64,000 nt of DNA from Trileptium ribeirensis. Lineage: Eukaryota; Nematoda; Enoplea; Enoplida; Thoracostomopsidae. The DNA is taken from NCBI GenBank assembly GCA_030248225.1, contig JASANE010000173.1, forward strand, positions 1 to 64,000. Direction: 5' to 3'. Made by a program: the position numbers and the translations under genes. Shown one piece after another: positions 37,986 through 50,534 of this stretch. Each line of letters begins with the position of its first letter. Positions within the stretch are counted from its first letter, which is position 1. The notes under the pieces were generated by a model, which was not told where the DNA came from, ran no database searches, and saw only the letters and a program-made list of their open reading frames with translations.

Positions 37986-40984
37986 ATATATACATTGTAA
38001 ACAAACGTACAAATTGCACGGGAAGCTAAATTGTTGTGTATTCGCGAATTGTTACACTAACTCACATTGATGAGCACAGAAGCTTTGTTCTTATAGTGTT
38101 CGCTGTGGATATCTGCTAGCATACCAGTAAGAACCCTGAATTGGCTTGTGGCTTGCTTGTGGCTTACAATGCTGTTAACATACAAGGGTTCATCATAAGC
38201 GTTCGAAGTTTACGGTATAAAGGATCCCCACGCGAATGTTTTGTACACCCTAGGTGTCTCTGATACCGTTCATTATATTGTGCCTTGGGCACCATGGCGT
38301 TTCTGATAGTATTTTAAAATGCTATACGTATCTAGTGTGGTGTCGGTAAGAGTATGGTGTAGACAACGCCATAACGTTTCTCAAATTTATACGGTGTCAG
38401 GTAACCAAGCTTTGGTTTAGCCACCTTACATAATGTGTTTGTGTATGGTATCTTTGACACCGTCGGTAACTTGTTTCTCGAGTATCTTCGCAATTACAAT
38501 GAACCGACCCGTTTAAAGTTCAACATATGTTAATATATATACACCTATTGAGCACCCTGCGCACTTGAATTGATTATTGTTTATGGAATTGCATAAGCGG
38601 ATTAGCTGATAAATTGGTTTTTCTAAAATCAACAGCCTCCGAGGGGAATTTTTTAGTTTGATGTTTAAATTTTAACTTTCCAATGTAGCTGTAGCCAAAG
38701 ACCAGTTCCAGAACCTGAAAATCTCTTTCTCACTGTTACCAGCTAGTTACAGATAAATCCTTTCGTCTGATGCATTGGATAGAAAAAATCTAATTGTTTC
38801 TCTCAGAAGTAGATATAAATTTGTCGTGTACACATAAATTTGAAGCTACCGCCCCACCAGCCCGAAAATAGAAGCTTCTCTGCTTTAAGACAATGTGAAA
38901 TTGATCAGATTGTCATCATTTTTACCCCAGCTTAGAGTAAATAAATCGTTAATTTTTCAGAAGATTCTCCGCTAAGAAGATAGTTTAGATATAGCAGAGC
39001 CCAGTTAACGAACTGTCCAGCTTTTCCAATTATACCAACTGTAAACGCAGACAACATTGGGTAGGTTTGGATACCGACAACCCGCGAGTATTCATATTTG
39101 CGTATACACCGGCTTTGCTAATCAGTTGCATCACTATTACATTAGCAATTCTATATGTGGAGACGGAAACGACATGATTGTAGGCTAAATAGCACTGATT
39201 ATAAATAATTCCGTAACAATATTACATGAAAGTTTGTTATAAAAATAACAACTGTTCTTTAAAAGCGATTGTGTTCCATGAAAGCTCGTCATCTATTCCT
39301 TTAAATGACAAAAGATGTATTAGGGAACAAAATATTCAATGAGTAATAACTATCTAAATATATGTTGAATCAATCTAAGTTTTTTTGTAAGGATTTATCA
39401 AACATTCTAATTGGCCCATTTATTTTTACAGTATCAATCCTTCAGCATTAATTAATAATAAACTAGTAAAAACAACGTTAGGTTCCTTAAATGACAACTT
39501 TGCAACCTTGCAATTCTTTTTACTATATTTGGAATTCGGTAGAAATACTATAATATTTTAGATATAAGCCATCAGCTATTCCGGGCTTTTCGTGAGGGGA
39601 CGGGCTTGCTCAGTTTTTGTTGGAGCCAGTCAAGCTCAGTTTCGGGTTTACCTGTCAAGATTACGGGCAGTGTCGGGCGTAAAACATTACGTCCTTTGTC
39701 GCCTCTAGAACACACCTGTAGGAAAAATACATTACAATAATTGTCCATGAATCTCAGAAAAGTTAAACATTATCGAATTCGAGCTTCTCTTTGTAATTTC
39801 GTTTCAGCTGAACATCAGTTATGGTGCGTCTAAAATCACTATCTGATTTTGAAGTTCGAGCAACAATCTTTTAATTCTGCTTGATAAAATTTATCTAATT
39901 GTGCAGTTAAAGAGTTGAATGGTACTACTATGTTATGATGATGCAGGTTGTAAGTATACTTATTGCGGAATAAATTCTCATTTGCCATCCAATCGGAATC
40001 CTTTGTTGGATAGATATATTTTGCCAGTTTTTTTTCAGCAACAATCCCTCGCAAGAAATCTGATTGCAATAACATTGCACTGAAATAAAAATATTGTTCG
40101 AAATATTTTGGAATCATTAAACAAAAGATTTATCATCTCATTATATACGAAGTAATTTTTTCAATTAGCAGATTGTACATTTACAGTAAAAGTTTATAAT
40201 GTATTTAATTGGACGCTCTGAAAATGTAAGTATTCTCGGAATTGGATATGTAGGTATATTCTGGATTGGAGCAGGCTGTCTATTAAGACTTATTAATACT
40301 TTAAATAGGATCTGCATCTTTGCCATTTCATGGTTGCCACTATGCACAAAAGAATATTTCACTCGTAGCAAATAAATTTCGCTACACTTCAAATTCTATC
40401 ATTCAACGTCTGACATCGGAGTTTCGAGATAGATAATAATAATACTGTGTCAATTCAATCAGTGCCAGATTAACTAGGAAGCGAATCTAGCATATTGTGT
40501 TACGTTGTGATTTTATCATAACTATGACACTGCAAGGTTAGTAAATACGGCATTAATAATATTTCGCCTGCGTGCACTATTGTGTTTTTAAACAAAAACA
40601 AATCTTTCAGTAATCATTAATTGATATTATCTTACAAAAATAACTCTTATATCACCGTTTTCTTTTATAGCTTTTTTGTGCTGTTGAAGCCACATTTGCG
40701 CGAAGCTGTATTTCGAGGAATTACCTGAAAGCTGCCGTGCAGCGCTGTTTGAAAAAGAAACCAATGCCAAACAATTATATCTATGTTAATATAACCGTGT
40801 TTAAATTTAAACTATTGGCTAATTAAAGATCCTTTTAGATTTAAATTAGGCTACATGACAATTACTCCGCCCAAACCTGTAGCTGCGACTTTTAGTTTGT
40901 CACAAGACAGTTTGTCCCGTTGCTTCAGCCATGTCAATGTCAATGCCTTGTAATTAACAATGTTTGCGTCAACACACATGAAAC
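37986..40984. other. Non-coding, nothing recognised
   Basis: No gene recognised. The stretch 38240-38480 has several GGTGTC/GACACC strings. The 92-codon minus-strand frame (39839-40117) has no recognisable family. Confidence 0.4.
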
Positions 40985-41110
40985 TTGAGGCCAGAGCTAA
41001 GTTGAGGGGTGTAAGCAATCGTTCTACAAGTGCTTCAGTCTTCGATTTACTAAGCCTCGACCTCAGACTTAGCCTAACCTAATGTCCGCATAAGAGCCTT
41101 ATGCTATGCT
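40985..41110. repeat. Dispersed repeat fragment, copy 4 (degenerate)
   Basis: CTTAGCCTAACCTAATGTCC with neighbouring TAAGCCT(C/A) resembles the CTTAGCCTAAGCTATGGTCC segment of the copy at 5398. The adjoining GTTGAGGGGTGTAAGC is the inverse of the 77-bp array motif. Short and diverged. Confidence 0.4.
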
Positions 41111-44100
41111 TCCCTGAACCCTCATATCCATTTACTCCTTTTAAGGATATAACGGCATACCACTCAGTATAGCTTGGACCAGGGTTGCAGCATATACTTC
41201 TAGGTAAAACCACACAGTTCAGTTCACTTCTTAATAATAATATTTCAGCTGAACTTGATTTAGCAGTACCGTATTGGGAAACTGACAGGTTGTTAATCAA
41301 TTCACTAAACTCGAAGTGGATCCTTGGCAATATATAATAAACATAATTTGACAGGGTCCCAATGAATTTTCTAAAGCTGTTAAATTTTCAACTAGGTTTA
41401 TAAAATTTTTTCGGTGTTCGAATGGAATCCTCAATTCACAAATGATCTTTATGTGCATATTTTATTCTAAAAGTGATCAAGCGTTCATATTGTTTGGAGT
41501 ATCTTTCTTTTCTTTAACTATATTAATAACGCCTTATGACTTTGCTGTATTACAGCCATTTTTAGTGTTTTAAGGCCAATGTTTAAGTGACATAATATCT
41601 TCTTAAAGCAAGTGCCATGGATTCGAATTTAATTTTAACATTAAAGATACGAACTGCTAAAACGATTTATTTAAGAGCAATATAACTAAAAAAACTCCAT
41701 ACACGAGGACCAGATTTCCAGAGTGAACAGCTCCCAAAAATTCAATATATGAAAACCGCATTTCCACACTCAACAACCCAGAAATTAAAAAAATAATCAA
41801 AACGTGTTTTCAGGGACTCTGCGGTATGCATCCCATTTCGGTTTGCATGAACATCGAAGACCTTGAGTTGCAACTGCAGTGCTGAGACCGTAAGAGAAAA
41901 CCAAGATAAGTTCAGAATCCTAATAAAGAAAGGAATTTGCATAAATCCAACTATTTTCGCTTCATAAATAGTTCTTCATTATTATTCGTACAAAATCCAA
42001 ATCATTGAATAACAACACCAGTGTACATTTTGTCTGCTCCGTTGCTGTAACAGTTCGCACGCAATATTTATTATGCAGCGAGACTTATGCTTTACGAACA
42101 AGTCATATGCTTAGTCCTAACAGCTGTATATGGTCGGAACTCATTGTCAGAACGCGAGCACAAACTTCTTCGATCATAGCTTTGAATTGCGCTTGCTAGT
42201 GCCACTGTGTGACCATCCATTGATAAGGTGTCAATTTATATTTGCAGTATAGTCATACCGCTTGATTCAGTGCATTGCGCTGGAGTATATCATCTATCGT
42301 GCATTACTTCTCGCCAGACCTCTGTGGTGCATCCGGCCATGATTGATATGTAAAATCCGGTAAAACCATACAATCAGATACATTAGTGCGTGTACTGTAT
42401 ATGACAGAAATTTATTTTCACATGTATAATACATAATATAATAAGGTGCACGACAAACACATGTGCGGAAGGAAATTGCGTACTGTCACGCTGCCTATAA
42501 TAGGTGGACCGGAACTGTTAGAACATGAACTAGCAAGTTGACTCGCACCAAAAGCTGCTAGCATACATGGCCAGTAGTTGTCATATAGAACTTGGTAAAT
42601 TTACTACGTCACAAGTAGTTGTTCTGGGAATGACTTGAAAAGATTTATGAACTCTTTGCTTGCTCTTTTATATATATACATCTAATTTGAATTGAATGTG
42701 TCCGAGCAAGCGACCATGCCTTAGATTATGACACTTAGTCATCAGCTACTACAACACTTAATAGCTTAGGCATTCCGTATTTGTGCTTAGCGATTAGCAT
42801 AGGAAAATCAGTTGCCGCCAAACACCAATATCTATTAACCCCCGTACGACTGAGCTTTTCAGGTTACGCCCCACAATAAGGGGGTTCAGCGAGGTCCCTT
42901 TTATAAAAGCTGCTTCGTGACGCATATGTCTCACTTCCAGAAAATGGTGCTATGTTTTGCTACTCTACTACTCATTAAGAAAATAATCTGCGTATAAAAG
43001 TTTTTGAAAAGCTATTCGAGGCAAAAACTGGTCAAAACATCCGCAAGGGTTAAAGATTAAGTAAAGCGGATATTAGGACACATTTTCTTATGATTTAAAA
43101 ACGAAACTTACATATTAATCGGACTTATTATACCCATTTCATACGTAAATGTAACGTATATAATGTGATTCAATTAAATTGAGTCCTAAACAATGTGTAT
43201 ACAATGTCATTGGTAGATGCACCCACCAGCTGGACAAGATAATGTGTTTTGGATTCCATATTTCTATCCTTATAACACTAGATCTGCCCACAGGATGCAA
43301 TTGTCATCATTATCGCACATTTTACATATATGTGATGAGTGGAGAGGAGGCCTACCAGACTTACCTTCAGTCGGTTGAAGAACAGAGGTTGTGAAATTCG
43401 TATAGCCAGGAATCTGAAATGTGCTACTCCTCTCCAGACTGAGGAGTGCCTGCGGTGCCCTTGGCCCTATTCCTCAAGACTAAATCAAAATTAAAAATTT
43501 ATAAACTAGACCCGATAGGCCTTGCTAATGAGCTAAAAATTCTATAGGATGGACTGCACCCTAGTACATATTGTTGCAAAATTACAAACAAAAACTAAGG
43601 AAGTAGCCTCCTAAACTCATCCGTCCAGGAAGGGTTAACATTCTGTGGCGCTTGTCGGCTAAATTTGTCCGTAAGTATATGTCCTACGAACTCTATGAAG
43701 CAAATCCGGCACAAATAGGGTCAAATAACACTGTTAAGTGTTACGTGAAATTTGTTGGTACTGTATTGTACGTTTTTTGTACGAAACATTTCGGACATTC
43801 GAAACAGATGTCGAGCGCACAGGACACGAGAGAACAGTTGAATTGATAGCCGCTTATTCAAATTAATAACAAATATACTAGGAATTCTTGAAATCTGCAA
43901 TAGTTAAAAGTAATTGTTTATGTTGGAAAAAATGTTTTCAAAACAAGTTTTACATATTAAGTCTCGGAGCGTCAGCCCGACTGTTTTTGTATTTCTCTGG
44001 AACATTACATGAGGCTTAACTTTAACTTAGCAACTATTGCACTGCAGGGACGTGCAAAGATATTTAGACTTGTGGAAGATTAAATTTAGGATTTACTTTT

Positions 44101-44950
44101 GTGAGGGTCCGAATTCAGCATTTACAACAAACTTTGTTAAATTTCGAGGTGTGAAACTTGTCAAATACTCAAACACCGCCGGATTGTCATTGCCTGATTT
44201 AGGTTGGAGGGGGTATTACCCGGTGCCTCCACCCACACGGGTACGCACTTGTACTGCTACAAACATATATACGTTTTGTAATAAATGTAATGAATGTACT
44301 AATTTTCAATAAGGTATATTACTACTATGAAATCGTTTAATGTAACGTAAGCAGTCTTATGCTTCGTTCAAAAGCAATTGATTTGATATAGGTACGCGAT
44401 GTAATAAGTTCCACTTGTAACTATCACAGTAATATGCTACATTCATAAAATAGTAATAAAAATCACTAAAAACTGGGCGCTAGCTTACATATAATTGAAT
44501 CCTGTATATCTTCCTTTTAAAGAATATTCATTCCATTCTTTTTTTGATATTGCCTAAATCTATATATCATACCTTTAACACATTACGACCTGTCTTAACT
44601 ATATATAAGCAGAAGGTGTAGATCTAAAAACAATTATAATGCTTAGATAATCATTATACCAGACATTTAGTTTTGATATCGCATACTTGTAAGATAACAT
44701 AGAGCCATAAGTGTTGATGCAAGGTAATTAGCTATTTCAGCCGACAAAGCTGAACAGCCGAGCAATGAATTGGTTGTTGTAGCCTATATATTGATGATTG
44801 CTTGATTTTTTGCAAACTAATTATGACCAACTGTCACATTATCAACAGTGTTATTAGCTATTATATTCTATGCAAGCACCTATGATATATGTATCACATA
44901 ATATTAATATATGTTCTCGGCTAAGCTTAATGAGTTATGGGGGTTGATGG
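41111..44950. other. Non-coding, nothing recognised
   Basis: Frames up to 91 codons, none recognisable. Several modestly GC-richer patches (42838-42910, 43420-43470, 44190-44250) could be mobile-element debris. No family assigned. Confidence 0.4.
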
Positions 44951-45602
44951 TTCCAGCATAGAGGTGTGGGTAACGTGAGGGAGACATAGAGGTGGGAGCA
45001 TAGAGGTGGAGGTTCCAGCATAGAGGAGGGGTGATGTGAAGGAGGCATAGAGGCGGGGGTTCCAGCATAGAGGTGGGGGTGACGTGAGGGATACATAGAG
45101 GTGGGAGCATAGAGGTGAGGGTGACTTGAGGGAGGCATAGAGGTGGGAGCATAGAGGTGGGGTTGACGAGAGGGAGGCATAGAGGTGGGGGTGACGTGAG
45201 GGAGGCATAGAGGTGGGAGCATAGAGGTGGGGGTGACGTGAGGGAGGCATAGAGGTGGGAGCATAGAGGTGGGGGTGACGTGAGGGAGGCATAGAGGTGG
45301 GGGTTCCAGCATAGAGGTAGGGTGACGTGAGGGAGGTATAGAGGTGGGGTTCCTGCATAGAGGTGGTGGTGACGTGAGGGAGGCATAGAGGTGGGGGTTC
45401 CAGCATAGAGGTAGGGTGACGTGAGGGAGGTATAGAGGTGGGGTTCCTGCATAGAGGTGGTGGTGACGTGAGGGATACATAGAGGTGGGAGCATAGAGGT
45501 GGGGGTGACTTGAGGGAGGCATAGAGGTGGGAGCATAGAGGTGGGGGTGACGTGAGTGAGGCATAGAGGTGGAAGCATAGAGGTGGGTTTCCAGCATAGA
45601 TG
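44951..45602. repeat. G-rich compound minisatellite
   Basis: Built from a GCATAGAGGTGGG core alternating with three linkers: A (AGCATAG), B (GGTGACGTGAGGGAG) and C (GGTTCCA). A 94-bp block is perfectly positioned in tandem at 45297-45390 and 45391-45484. The plus strand is almost free of C. The B linker repeats TGACGTGA, one base from the CREB/ATF palindrome. The minus strand is open in all three frames (159-230 codons of Pro/Leu/His-rich text). That is a product of the repeat, not a gene. Confidence 0.93.
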
Positions 45603-46415
45603 CCTGACGGGGGTGAGCTTGCGGCAAGTGGAGTAAATTTTTACAAAATTATCTATATATATTCAGCAGCTACAAAAAAGTTTAGTGGTATAACGAATTA
45701 TTATATACATATGAAAAATTTATGGAAATTGTAAACGATAACACCCATAATTGTTAAATTCTGTTTTCGAGGAGGGGAGGTGTGGGGCCTCTGAAGAAGT
45801 TAAATATGTCGTAGGAGGGTCCCACCATCACGGGTAATCCCGCTATCTCTTATCGACACTAGTGATATATGAATATATTACTTATATATTATATTATATA
45901 AATATCAAATAGGTGAGCGCTTTTGGTGAATTTAATACACGATCAAAAAATATAAAGTTGTGACTTAATGTTCTGACAATTATTCACTCGTCACGAGAAC
46001 TGGCATTCCTCCCGAAATTAACCCTACGAGCTCTACAGCGTTTTACCTAAATGCAAAAATATTCAAATCGCTCAGAAACAAACCTCAGTGAGGTAGGTCG
46101 GGCAGTCTGGATACCTCGTCAGTTTTGTAGCCACTGTCAAATATGGACTTCGGGTGTTAACAAAAGAAATTTTGTGTTACTAAATTCTTACTGGTCAGCA
46201 TCCTGGACTAAGGTGTCTCGTTTTTTTTAATAATTTGACCTTTTGAGGTTTCATGATTAGTCTCACGCCTAGCACTCTTCATTTAACTGCAACTGCGTTC
46301 CTTCAATAATGTCTAAAAATTGTTAATTTAAGTTAGCACAAACACACGGAAATTGACGTTTACACATGGAACGTTCTCTGCTTAGATTTTCGGAGTTGAC
46401 ACAAATCCAGCACTT
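45603..46415. other. Non-coding, nothing recognised
   Basis: Contains a G-rich patch (45768-45800) and AT-rich sequence. No frame of note. Confidence 0.5.
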
Positions 46416-46908
46416 TTACCAATAAAATAAATATCTGGTTAGTACACATTGCTTGTAGCTTTAAATTTTGAACGAAGTTCAGGACACAGCAGTTCGACAG
46501 TATACATTATATTACACAGTACATTAATGGACATGGATTTTGCTTCTGAACATGATTTCCAGTCTGTAATTACTGTTGATCATAAAAATTCCGGAGGTGA
46601 GCTATTTGTGGTATACCGCGAAAATAACTCACGAGTCTGTTTTAATATCTTCGTATATGACAATAATTCCGGCCCCATTACCAATAATAAAGATATCTGG
46701 TTAACATTCATTACTTTTAACATCAAATTTAAGAACCAAGGCACAGCAGCACGACAGCTTACTATATGTTCATGGATATTGATTTTAACTCTGGATATAA
46801 TTTTCAGTTTGTAATCCCTGCGGATAGCAAAATTCTGCGGTGAGTCATTTGCGATATGCCGCGGAAGGAACTCATGACCGTCTTTCAATATATAGCCATT
46901 CACAGAGT
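46416..46908 (+). repeat. Diverged ~262-bp tandem duplication
   Basis: Copy 1 (from 46416) and copy 2 (from 46678) share order: TTACCAATAA, ATATCTGGTTA, ACACAGCAG..CGACAG, ATGGA(C/T)AT(G/T)GATTTT, TTTCAGTTTGTAAT, AAAATTC..GGTGAG, and TATNCCGCG..AACTCA. Many substitutions. Frames of 121 codons (plus) and 169 codons (minus) cross both copies but are not conserved between copies, so I do not treat them as genes. Confidence 0.8.
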
Positions 46909-46922
46909 AATACATGAACGTG

Positions 46923-47002
46923 AATATATATATATATATATATATAGATATATATAAATATATATATATATATATGTAGAGAGAGAGAGAGAGAGAGAGA
47001 GA
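46923..47002. repeat. (TA)n plus (GA)n microsatellite
   Basis: Alternating TA interrupted by GATATATATAAA, followed directly by about eleven GA dinucleotides. Confidence 0.97.
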
Positions 47003-47924
47003 AATCATTAATTTTTCATAGTGTTTAGACCCGCTGAAAGATTTATGTAATATTGTCAAGTTACGACAAATTTTATCAATTACGGGCAAATTATCGTTTA
47101 TTTTTGCTTATTTTTTTATATGCACATTACATTTCGTTACCATCGACCTGTTTATCCGCTGTGGCACAGCAGTTCTTACAGAGCATCGCCATTCCGCGTA
47201 CCCCCCGATGTACTTTAGGCAACTAATACACACAGTGTATATTGTTATACATATAATTTATAAGGCCCGTCGGCTTAGGGTATAATGTGAATGGTTCTAA
47301 TTGGGGCTGGATGGCCACGAAATATATACATGTATATACAAATGCACGAAAATAAATTTGCTCATAATTGCTAAAAGAAGGAGTCTCAGAGACAGAGGTA
47401 AGTATATATAGATTAAAGAATATGATCCTTAAACAGTGCAAGACTAAACTTCCCTATAAATATCTACTATGAATATGTTCATATATACATCTGCAAATAT
47501 ATACTAGAGATTATACATACATATATATGCATATAGCCGTAGAATATATCGTAAATGTGTATTTATAATTATTGGTTCGTTTTGCCCCATTGTCAAAGTT
47601 TGTATCTGCGTTTTGAAACCATGTATTGTAGTTCGTTGTCAGAATAATGTCGGCAAGGTTAGGAAGGTCATTTATTATTTAAACTGTACCATTGCAAAAA
47701 GCGCAGTAAACATTCTAAGCCTGTGAGGGCAGAAAAATAACTTTGTTCCCAATTACATTCGATTGAATAAGATTGCAGTCGTTAGTGCAGCAATCCTATT
47801 CTGTTGCATAAAATAATTTTTACATTTTCAGTCTAAAAATTTATGGTTCAAATTTCGGCATTCGAAAATTTGCGTTATTGCAGCTTTGAAAAAATGGCTG
47901 AGATATTGACTGTAACCTTGCAAC
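47003..47924. other. Non-coding, nothing recognised
   Basis: AT-rich. TATATA-rich around 47470-47540. No gene recognised. Confidence 0.5.
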
Positions 47925-48228
47925 AAAATTGGTACGCACATTCAAAAAATTTTAGCTCAAACTCTGATCAAAACGTGGCTGTAATTTGTAATGAATAAAT
48001 CTGGCAGATCATGATTCTCCAAATATTTTAGCGATGTTTGATAATTTTTGACTGCAAAATATTTCAAAGTCGTACTTGGCTAAACTAATATGCTAGAAAA
48101 ATTTGAATAGTGTTCAGACATTTAAATTTTCTTAAAATGCAAAAATACGCTCTCAAATTTTGACCAAAATTTGGTAAAATGTTGAGTTCAAATTTTTAAC
48201 TAAAAGTTTGAACGAATGAGCTCATCCT
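47925..48228. mobile_element. Decayed MITE related to 4238-4544, copy 3
   Basis: Left part has ACGCACATTCAAA then TTAGCTCAAACTCTGATCAA. Right part has CTCAAATTTTGACCAAAATT, TTAACTAAAAGTTTGAACG and a GAGCTCATCCTTAG end, matching GTGTGAACACGCCTTTAG of the intact copy. Heavily mutated, boundaries approximate. It lies about 0.9 kb before the predicted receptor 3' splice site. Confidence 0.6.
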
Positions 48229-49109
48229 TAGTAATGTGATTTTGCGAGAAAATTTTAATGAAACGGAGCTAATTGGTTGCAGTGCCAGCCTAAAATATAT
48301 CAAAATGATTTGATAGTTATAAGGCTTGCATTATTTTAAAAATTCCTTGGCGCACTGCGTGTGCCTAAAGTAAAATTCTATAGATAATTTTAGTTCACGA
48401 ATTGATTTTTGATTTTATCCTTAAATTTTTATATTACGTTAACAAGAGTTTCATGCTAAGCCGAGTCGAAATAAGGTTTACCCTTTCAGAACTTTGGGAA
48501 TACATTGCCTAATTTCGGTGCTACAAATATAAACCTAGAACATTATGTAATCCTAAAATTACACTGAATAATAAGATATAACGAAAAATTTGCGAGCACA
48601 ATCTGATATCGGCAAACAGTTTTATACGATCAACTGAAGCATTACGGTTCCGTATGTACAGAGGTTAAGATAATTGTGATTCTATAAAATATATTTGTTT
48701 AAAAATATAAGCACTTTTTGCACATCTTTTAAATACAAAATTTTCGTAAAAATTCGCTACTCAGATTGTTTTTGGCTTTATTGGAAACTATTAATACTTA
48801 ATGTTAGTGGTTGTAATTAATATTCGGATCTAGTCGTACAACGACGTGTATATATTTTTTATCGATCGTTTTTTTGTCGTTCTTGCCATACCGCGGAGAA
48901 CGTGTCCAACAAATATTATTTCATTAAAAAGTAGGATAAGTTTAGTTGTACGGTATTGTCCTTTAGCCTGGTAATGACTGAACCGATATAAATTATTGAC
49001 AATAAGCTTGACCCAAAATTTGTTATAATAACTGTATCACTTCATTATATTATGTTCGTATTGTCCAGACTATGATATACGAAAGCCAAAAATCTTAATG
49101 TAATTCATC
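48229..49109. other. AT-rich sequence upstream of the receptor exon
   Basis: No TATA-type promoter or CpG-rich stretch that I can defend. If the splice site at 49146 is real, this is intron. If it is a trans-splice acceptor, this is outron or promoter. Confidence 0.4.
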
Positions 49110-49146
49110 TAACTAATCACACATTTTTTCTTCTCCATTTTTGCAG
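49110..49146 (+). promoter_or_regulatory. Predicted 3' splice site before the receptor exon
   Basis: A textbook arrangement: branch-point-like CTAACTAAT (about 49110-49118), a pyrimidine tract TTTTTTCTTCTCC, then TTTTTGCAG ending at 49146. It lies about 240 nt upstream of the receptor start codon. This implies an upstream non-coding exon, or a trans-spliced leader if the organism uses one. Confidence 0.6.
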
Positions 49147-49384
49147 CTAATATTTAATTAAACGATTTTACAACTTAATCGATATAATTCTGTAAATAGT
49201 GCTTGGCACATCGTCATTTGTGTATTTGGTGAATATGTTTGTTATTAGTATTTCACTGTTTATTGATTTGTACTATGGAAATGCTTCGTCTTGTTCTCCA
49301 AATTGTGTCAAATCAGTCCTATTTTAAAAATTTCAACCATTAACTCTGAGAAAATACTAGTATATACGTCACGTCGTTGTCGCA
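49147..49384 (+). other. Predicted 5' leader with two upstream ORFs
   Basis: Between the predicted acceptor and the main ATG lie two overlapping short ORFs. ATG 49235 to TAA 49327 gives 30 codons (MFVISISLF start). ATG 49275 to TAA 49343 gives 22 codons. In the main frame a TAA at 49325 and a TAG at 49358-49360 close the leader, so translation of the receptor cannot begin earlier than 49385. Upstream ORFs of this kind usually lower translation of the main frame; that effect is inferred here. Confidence 0.5.
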
Positions 49385-50534
49385 ATGTGCTATAAATTGC
49401 AATTGCTACTGCCGCTGCTTTATTATTGCATTTATACTGCAACAATATATGATCGTTCGGTTTATGGTGAATCCGTACCTTCGGCTAAGGTTCGGTCAGA
49501 TGGGTACGTGCATGGATCAGTATATCAAACGTCAAATTATTCCAAACTACATAATCGAAATAATAAAAATAGCAATAATAATAACAACTATAAACGTGGC
49601 GATAATAAACGTAATGCAAGAAATAATAAAATTAAACGCGGAAAACGAACAAACCTACTTGAATTAACTGCTCATTTAATGCTTCCAACTGAACCTGGTT
49701 ATATGGCATCGATTGCGAACGTTGAGCCAATCATCGACGTTGCTTTCGAAGACGTAACAACGCCCGTCGTTATTGACCCAATGAGAAACGAGCGACATGC
49801 TTTTGCGACAAAACGATTCGATGTGAACGGGATTAACGATGGAGGGATCACAGGACGCGGAATCCTTAATCGAGTTCGCCTCCATAAATATTCGGTGCCA
49901 ACAGGTTGTTTGTCGCAGTCGGATGTCCTACGCGACGGCATCGACGTGGTCAACGGCACGATGGGTACTTGGACTTCGCTGTTTATCGGACCGGTATGTG
50001 ACTACTCCGTGGCGACTGTAAGTCGAATTGCGAACAAATGGAATAAACCGTTTATAACGATCGGTGGGTTTGCGTTTCCCTTCGCAACAAAATCGTCCAA
50101 CGAAACCCATGCCGATGTACACCGACTCCTTACACGAACCGGTGGGTTTCGACAAGCCGAGATTGGTGGTCTGTTTGGGCGTATCGCGCAAGGTTTCGAA
50201 TGGAATTCTATAGTTTTCGTTCGACAGGCCGACTATTTCCCACCAGCTACAGCAGCTAGTCAAAGTACGGCCACAGACCATGCCGCAGATGCAGCAGCTT
50301 CGATCAGTTCTAGTAGCGAAGAAGAGCTAAGCGGTGGTGCTTGGGGTCTAAGAACATTTGGCGAACCAGGCGATGTAACATATTGCCATTTGTTTGTCAC
50401 CGGTCTGAAATCGGTTTACGCCCATGCTGGTCCGAATCAAAATCGAATTTCTGTCTCGGAAGCGATTATAAAAGCGCCTGATAATGTCAGTGTGGCGAAC
50501 TTCCTCAAAGAAGCCGTCGGGAATCAACACAGTG
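49385..50534 (+). CDS. Natriuretic-peptide-receptor-like protein, first coding exon (partial)
   Basis: Encodes 383 codons plus one base of a single-pass receptor. In this family it binds a peptide outside the cell and raises cGMP through an intracellular guanylate cyclase, or clears the ligand. Residues 6-20 are a hydrophobic signal segment. Residues 50-88 are Asn/Lys/Arg-rich and end in a furin-type R85-G-K-R88. Residues about 91-380 match the ANF_receptor ligand-binding lobe. The best motif is G202-P-V-C205-D-Y then KPFITIGG (221-228), close to the GPVCEY..LP.L.AG of natriuretic peptide receptors. C175/C205 would be the first conserved disulfide, and C334 lies in the family's CxxxVxGL segment. 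NxS/T sites are at N51, N190, N239 and N367. A Ser/Ala/Thr-rich insert (287-318) is unusual. The start is the first in-frame ATG after stops at 49325 and 49358, with G at -3. The exon is richer in GC than its flanks. No transmembrane, kinase-like or cyclase part lies in the window, so cyclase and clearance receptors cannot be told apart. Confidence 0.85.

Noticed and set aside
44904..45627. Long minus-strand reading frames (up to 230 codons) rich in Pro, Leu, His and Thr
   Set aside because: All three minus-strand frames are open over the same minisatellite because its unit lacks stop codons in any frame; this is a repeat artefact.
46449..47089. Frames of 121 codons (plus) and 169 codons (minus)
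   Set aside because: They cross both copies of a diverged tandem duplication without conserved reading, and the minus-strand one runs through a TA/GA microsatellite giving Tyr-Ile and Ser-Leu runs.
49377..49667. Overlapping 96-codon frame at the start of the receptor exon
   Set aside because: It begins at a non-ATG codon in another frame; only the 49385 frame carries the ligand-binding match through the whole exon.
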